Shown here piece by piece: positions 13,096 through 15,079 of a stretch of 15,079 nucleotides of DNA. Position 1 is the stretch's first letter. The number at the start of each line of letters is the position of its first letter. The notes beneath the pieces were generated by a model. The model had not been told where the DNA came from and did no database searches. It saw only the letters and a list, made by a program, of their open reading frames with translations. The position numbers were made by a program, and so were the translations under genes. Origin of the DNA: Lysobacterales bacterium CG_4_10_14_3_um_filter_64_11 (GTDB taxonomy: Bacteria; Pseudomonadota; Gammaproteobacteria; Xanthomonadales; Xanthomonadaceae); assembly GCA_002782905.1 (NCBI GenBank), contig PFJA01000086.1:1-15079 (forward strand), in the 5' to 3' direction.

Positions 13096-15079
13096 TCAGG
13101 CCCTCGTCACGGTCAGGCGGGCGGTTGCCGACAACGGTGCAGTCGCCGAATAACCCGATTCGATCCACACCGCGCCCTTGGCCACGCGGCCACTGACGCT
13201 GACCGGCAACACCGCCTGGCCCACGTCATCGGCGAACTTGGCCATTGCGCCCTCCGCCAAACCCAGCGCCAGCGCATCTTCCGGGTGCAGCAGCGCACGC
13301 GGGCCGGCATTTAGTGGATGCGCCTGCAACGCCGCGGCGCGACGCACTACCGCATCGCTGCGATAGATCGGCACCGTGGTGATGCGCGCCAAACCGCCAC
13401 CCGCCTGTGGACGTGTGGCCAAGGTGCCACCAGCAACGGGCAGCGCCGGCTTGGCCAGCAACGGCTGCACCTGCGCGGCGAGCTCGCTGAATGCGGTGAA
13501 CTCGAACCCCGGCAAGCCCAGCGCCGCACCGAGCGCGCGCAACACACGCCAACCCGGGCGCGCCTCGCCCGGCAGTTTGGCGCCACCTGCGAAGCGTTGT
13601 ACGCTGCCATCGACGTTGACCAGGCTGCCTTCGATTTCCGGCGGCAGGCCAATGGGCAATATGGCATGTGCGGTACGCTTGACGCCAGCGCAGGCGTAGC
13701 CACCGATGTAGACATGAAACTCGGAATTGGTGCGTGCCAGGTCATACGCCGCAGCGGTGGCTGTGTCCTGCGAGCCGGCGTGATACACCAGCAGCGCGGA
13801 GCCCGGCTTGGCCATGATCTGTGCCGCATTTTTGCCGGCCGGCGTCTGTGCAAGCACCCCGACCCGCGCCAGACCGATGCTGTTGGCGCCGGCGGGCAAC
13901 TCGTTGAACGCAGCGCCGATGGCGTTGGCAACCAGCTTGGCGAGCGCGCGCAACAGCGACGCCGCCGGATGTTGCACTGCGATGTCGCCGAACAGCAGCA
14001 GCGTGTTGTCGCGCGCCGTGAACAGCTCCGCCACGGCACGCTGCGCTGCATTGGGCTCGGCCGCGGCGATCAGCGCCGCCAGCGGCGCCGGCACATCGGC
14101 TTGCGCGACCAGCAATTTCGCCAGTGCCGCCAACTCGTCCACCATCGCCAACGGCGTGACGATACGACGCGCGGCAACCTCGCACAGCAAATCGAAGTCG
14201 ACCGGATTGATGACCGCAAGCTGCGCGCCGTGTTTGACTGCCTTGCGCAGGCGATGCGCGAGCAACGGCTGTTCCATGCGCGGATTGCTGCCGATCAACA
14301 GCACCCGGCGCGCCGACTCGATCGCCGCCAGTGGCATGGCGAACGGCTGCGACACCGGTGCATCGGCAAAATCGAGCGTGCGCAGACGATGGTCGATATG
14401 CTCGCTGCCCAGGCCACGCACGATCTGCGCCAACAAATAGCCTTCCTCATTGCTGGTCAGTGGTGCGACCAGCGCGCCCAGCGCATCACCACCATGCCGC
14501 TTCAGGCCTTCGGCCACAAACGCAATGGCTTCTGGCCAGTCCACTGCAACCAGTTCGCCACCCTTGCGCAGCATCGGCCGTGTTGCCCGATCCGCGGCGC
14601 TCAGGCCCTGATGCGAATAGCGGTCGCGATCCGACAGCCAGCATTCGTTGACCGCTTCGTTGTCGCGTGGCACGCAGCGCAGCACTTCACCTCGGCGCAC
14701 ATGCAGGTACAGATTGGACCCCAGCGCATCGTGGTAGCCAATCCCGGCATGCGCCAAAAGCTCCCAGGCGCGGGCACGGAAGCGAAACACCTTGTTGGTG
14801 AGGGCGCCGACCGGACAAACGTCGATGACGTTGCCCGACAGCTCGCTGCTCAGCGGCTTGCCATCGTAAGTGCCGATTTCCAGGCGCTCACCGCGCTGCA
14901 TGCCGCCCAACTCGTAGCTGGCGCAAATCTCGGCCGACACCCGGATGCAGCGCGTGCACTGGATGCAACGGGTCATGTCGGTGGCAACCAGCGGCCCGAT
15001 ATCTTCGTCGGCGACCACGCGTTTGCGCTCGTTGAAACGGCTGACCGAACGGCCGTAGCCGAGCGAGGTATCCTGCAAT
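13096..15079 (-). CDS. nuoG: NADH-quinone oxidoreductase subunit G (5' end outside window)
   Basis: The last 660 or so residues of NuoG, the large iron-sulfur subunit of the complex I peripheral arm. The reading frame runs off the window edge, where the first complete codon is an internal TTG. The visible part begins at LQDTSLGYGRSVSRF, which in the family directly follows the His/Cys3 ligands of N5, so the 2Fe-2S N1b domain and the N5 ligands should lie just outside. Cluster N4 ligands are present: CIQCTRC (Cys38, 41, 44 of the visible part) and Cys88 in IDVCPVGAL. The Cys set for the extra cluster N7 found in E. coli and Thermus is not seen. The remainder is the molybdopterin-oxidoreductase-like domain, Ala-rich and divergent. 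nuoH starts 2 bases after the stop. Confidence 0.97.
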   Translation of the reverse strand, partial: LQDTSLGYGRSVSRFNERKRVVADEDIGPLVATDMTRCIQCTRCIRVSAEICASYELGGMQRGERLEIGTYDGKPLSSELSGNVIDVCPVGALTNKVFRFRARAWELLAHAGIGYHDALGSNLYLHVRRGEVLRCVPRDNEAVNECWLSDRDRYSHQGLSAADRATRPMLRKGGELVAVDWPEAIAFVAEGLKRHGGDALGALVAPLTSNEEGYLLAQIVRGLGSEHIDHRLRTLDFADAPVSQPFAMPLAAIESARRVLLIGSNPRMEQPLLAHRLRKAVKHGAQLAVINPVDFDLLCEVAARRIVTPLAMVDELAALAKLLVAQADVPAPLAALIAAAEPNAAQRAVAELFTARDNTLLLFGDIAVQHPAASLLRALAKLVANAIGAAFNELPAGANSIGLARVGVLAQTPAGKNAAQIMAKPGSALLVYHAGSQDTATAAAYDLARTNSEFHVYIGGYACAGVKRTAHAILPIGLPPEIEGSLVNVDGSVQRFAGGAKLPGEARPGWRVLRALGAALGLPGFEFTAFSELAAQVQPLLAKPALPVAGGTLATRPQAGGGLARITTVPIYRSDAVVRRAAALQAHPLNAGPRALLHPEDALALGLAEGAMAKFADDVGQAVLPVSVSGRVAKGAVWIESGYSATAPLSATARLTVTRA

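Noticed and set aside
13094..13168. 25-codon N-terminal extension of nuoH
   Set aside because: It overlaps nuoG in another frame; the GTG at 13093 has GAGG at proper spacing.
1..15079. CRISPR array, phage, toxin-antitoxin, defence or biosynthetic cluster
   Set aside because: No spaced short repeats or matching genes; every coding region is nuo or rimP-nusA-infB.

Overview
The window is a housekeeping stretch in which every gene lies on the minus strand, so transcription runs from high to low coordinates. It holds the distal part of the nuo operon (nuoG, cut by the window edge, then nuoH-I-J-K-L-M-N), an initiator tRNA gene, and the transcription/translation operon rimP-nusA-infB. The GC-rich sequence, the 14-subunit-type nuo order, the metY-rimP-nusA-infB order known from Escherichia coli, and the placement of nuo directly ahead of that operon suggest a gammaproteobacterium, most likely of the Xanthomonadales/Lysobacterales. 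That placement is an inference from gene order and protein character, not from a database search.

Layout in transcription order. nuoG (13096-15079, 5' end missing) is followed by nuoH, nuoI, nuoJ and nuoK with gaps of 2, 8, 11 and -4 bases. A 176-base gap filled by a palindromic repeat separates nuoK from nuoL, and a 169-base gap filled by a 143-base repeat separates nuoL from nuoM. nuoM and nuoN are 12 bases apart. After nuoN comes a clear sigma70-type promoter (perfect TATAAT) driving a 77-nt tRNA-fMet gene with encoded CCA. Two intrinsic terminators follow, then rimP, nusA and infB. The rimP-nusA gap holds a second copy of the 143-base repeat, whose end overlaps the rimP stop codon.

The nuo genes encode the quinone-binding and proton-pumping membrane arm (H, J, K, L, M, N) plus two iron-sulfur subunits (I, G) of respiratory NADH:quinone oxidoreductase. 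The second block supplies the initiator tRNA, the 30S maturation factor RimP, the elongation/termination factor NusA and the initiation factor IF2. Five of the ten visible start codons are GTG.

I found no evidence of a new multi-gene system. The items worth a second look are non-coding: the dispersed long inverted-ended repeat (two copies inside conserved operons), the separate AAAGG-type palindrome with a possible bridging ORF, the tandem terminators ahead of rimP-nusA, and an unusual U1/U72 end in the initiator tRNA. No intergenic stretch exceeds 300 bases.
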